From Cristatella mucedo (lineage: Eukaryota; Bryozoa; Phylactolaemata; Cristatellidae), in NCBI GenBank assembly GCA_009760855.2, contig WPIO01000027.1, positions 3,648,501 through 3,712,500 of the forward strand: a stretch of 64,000 bases of DNA, written 5' to 3'. The notes under the pieces were generated by a model, which did no database searches, was not told the origin of the DNA, and was given only the letters and a program-made list of their open reading frames with translations. Shown one piece after another: positions 62,701 to 64,000 of this stretch. Both the position numbers and the translations under genes were made by a program. Positions within the stretch are counted from its first letter, which is position 1, and each line of letters begins with the position of its first letter.

Positions 62701-63660
62701 TTTGTAAGGAACTCCCCCATGTCTGCAAAAACTAAGCGGTAATGACAAGCAAATTATGCTTAGATAAGTATGCAATATCAATTATGCTTAAATCAGCATG
62801 CAGAACATTCAAGAAATAAAACACGGTTTGGGAATGACCTGGTTAATAACATGTTAGCAGTTAAAAGCACTCATGAACAAAAGAGGCAAGTTAAGAGAGA
62901 AAGCTGAGCGAACAGAATGATGAAAACTTACTTAAGTTGGTGAGGAGCTAGTTCTCGACTTGCATACCGTGATGGTGAAACTGGACGCTATTCAACAAAG
63001 TGACTAGAATCAGACGCGAACACGTGGCACCTAAGCAGACTCATGCCCAAATCGCTGGAGATGCACGTGCTATGCATGTCATGTGTTGCACTTCGGTCCT
63101 AGTGCATCCCCTACACGTGACCTCAAGCAAAGGAAGCGACCAATGAAGGGCTGCACATGCCGGCTCGTCTCCTCTGCCGCTCGATCGTGGCTGTCACGTG
63201 AAAGATGAGCATGCGAAACCACGATCTGGGCAGGCAGATTAAAGTCATCTGGCACTGTTACCTGCCACTACTTGCCCCGGCTGTGATCAGCCACTACGCC
63301 TTTCGCTTCTTTAGTTACTCGAGTTAATTATTAATAGATAAGTACGCTGGTGGGAGTTAGTGCAACGACCAGTTGGCCAGAAAAAACGATGTTAAGTCAA
63401 TTCGATGCTCGGATACGGGTTCGGACAGAATCGGTGGGCAATGGCATCTACACATGTCGACGACAAACTTGTTGAGTGGCCAATAGTTGCAGCAATCTAG
63501 TCGCGATGTCACAAACGCATTAATTAGTTCGGCTGTATTTTTGTCTAAGCTGGTCCTGCAGTGCTTCTCGGTTGGAAGTAAGCCGACTTATTTTTTAGGC
63601 AATGTGCTCATCCAATGCAGTGCTCAAGGGGCGTTTAGGAATAGCATGGTGTAAGTATAG
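62701..63660. other. Spacer, no gene recognised
   Basis: Phrases around 62740-62830 resemble 29020-29110 in the Mint intron, so part may be an old repeat. No open frame of interest. Confidence 0.5.
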
Positions 63661-63665
63661 TAACG

Positions 63666-63718
63666 GTTAGCTGATTTAACCAGACGTGTGTATAGCGGCA
63701 GAAGAGCCTTATCGACTA
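63666..63718 (-). mobile_element. Truncated tRNA-derived SINE, family B
   Basis: Only the 3' part is kept: TAGCTGATTTAACCAGACGT and AGCGGCAGAAGAGCCTTATC, matching the family B end in reverse. Confidence 0.55.
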
Positions 63719-63745
63719 ACTCGTATATCGAAACCTCACACCTTG

Positions 63746-64000
63746 CTAGTAAGTTCCAGTCTGGCTTTAGAGCTAATCACTCCACAGAGTCAGCATTACT
63801 TCGGGTATACAACGACCTACTTAGGAATGCAGACATGGGTAGAGTGTCTCTGCTTGTTTTGCTTGATCTTTCGGCAGCTTTTGATACCATCCATCACAAA
63901 GTTCTTCTAGAGCGCCTCTCATCTCGCCTGGGCATCACTGGCACTGCTCTGCAGTGGTTCAGGTCCTATCTCAGTGGGAGACTCCAGAGTATTGACGTGA
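63746..64000 (+). mobile_element. LINE reverse transcriptase, well preserved, runs off the window
   Basis: One open frame reads ASKFQSGFRANHSTESALLR, NDLLRNADMGRVSLLVLLDL, SAAFDTIHHKVLLERLSSRL and ALQWFRSYLSGRLQSIDV to the last base. FQSGFR, LLDLSAAFDT and WFRSYLSGR are core motifs of CR1/L2-type reverse transcriptases. Unlike the other copies here it has no stop or frameshift in the visible part. Confidence 0.92.

Overview
The window is nuclear DNA from an animal. Its genes are split by many introns, nearly all with GT-AG ends. One gene belongs to the animal-specific X11/Mint adaptor family. Introns and spacers are full of microsatellites, tRNA-derived SINEs and CR1/L2-like LINE fragments. 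The eEF2 protein is diverged and slightly short, and no vertebrate-type repeats are visible, so an invertebrate is likely. I cannot fix the phylum.

Three genes were rebuilt exon by exon by joining splice sites and checking reading phase. (1) Plus strand, about 0.4 to 21.5 kb: a long coiled-coil protein. Fourteen phase-consistent exons (1098-21547) give about 891 residues to the stop; one or two 5' exons are tentative. I do not recognise the family. (2) Minus strand, 47.5 to 22.3 kb: an X11/Mint (APBA, LIN-10) adaptor. It has a long low-complexity N-terminal half, then a PTB domain over four exons, two PDZ domains and the typical C-terminus. One connecting exon, between 40899 and 34566, was not found. 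(3) Plus strand, 57.5 to 62.3 kb: a complete 12-exon gene for elongation factor eEF2 (847 residues), with a 5'TOP-like start and a poly(A) signal.

Genes 1 and 2 converge with stop codons 727 bases apart, and their 3' UTRs probably overlap. Genes 2 and 3 are divergent and separated by about 10 kb of repeat-rich spacer. An isolated minus-strand exon at 6589-6700, inside an intron of the coiled-coil gene, resembles a TOG-domain stretch of CLASP microtubule-binding proteins.

Two tRNA-derived SINE families occur. One shares its 3' tail with the CR1/L2-like LINEs, a SINE-LINE partner relation. The last 250 bases of the window enter a well-preserved LINE reverse transcriptase. Other notable structures are (CTG)28 at a splice donor of the Mint gene, a likely GC-AG intron in the same gene, about 1.1 kb of CTCA-type array, about 215 bases of pure TC, and several small tandem repeats.
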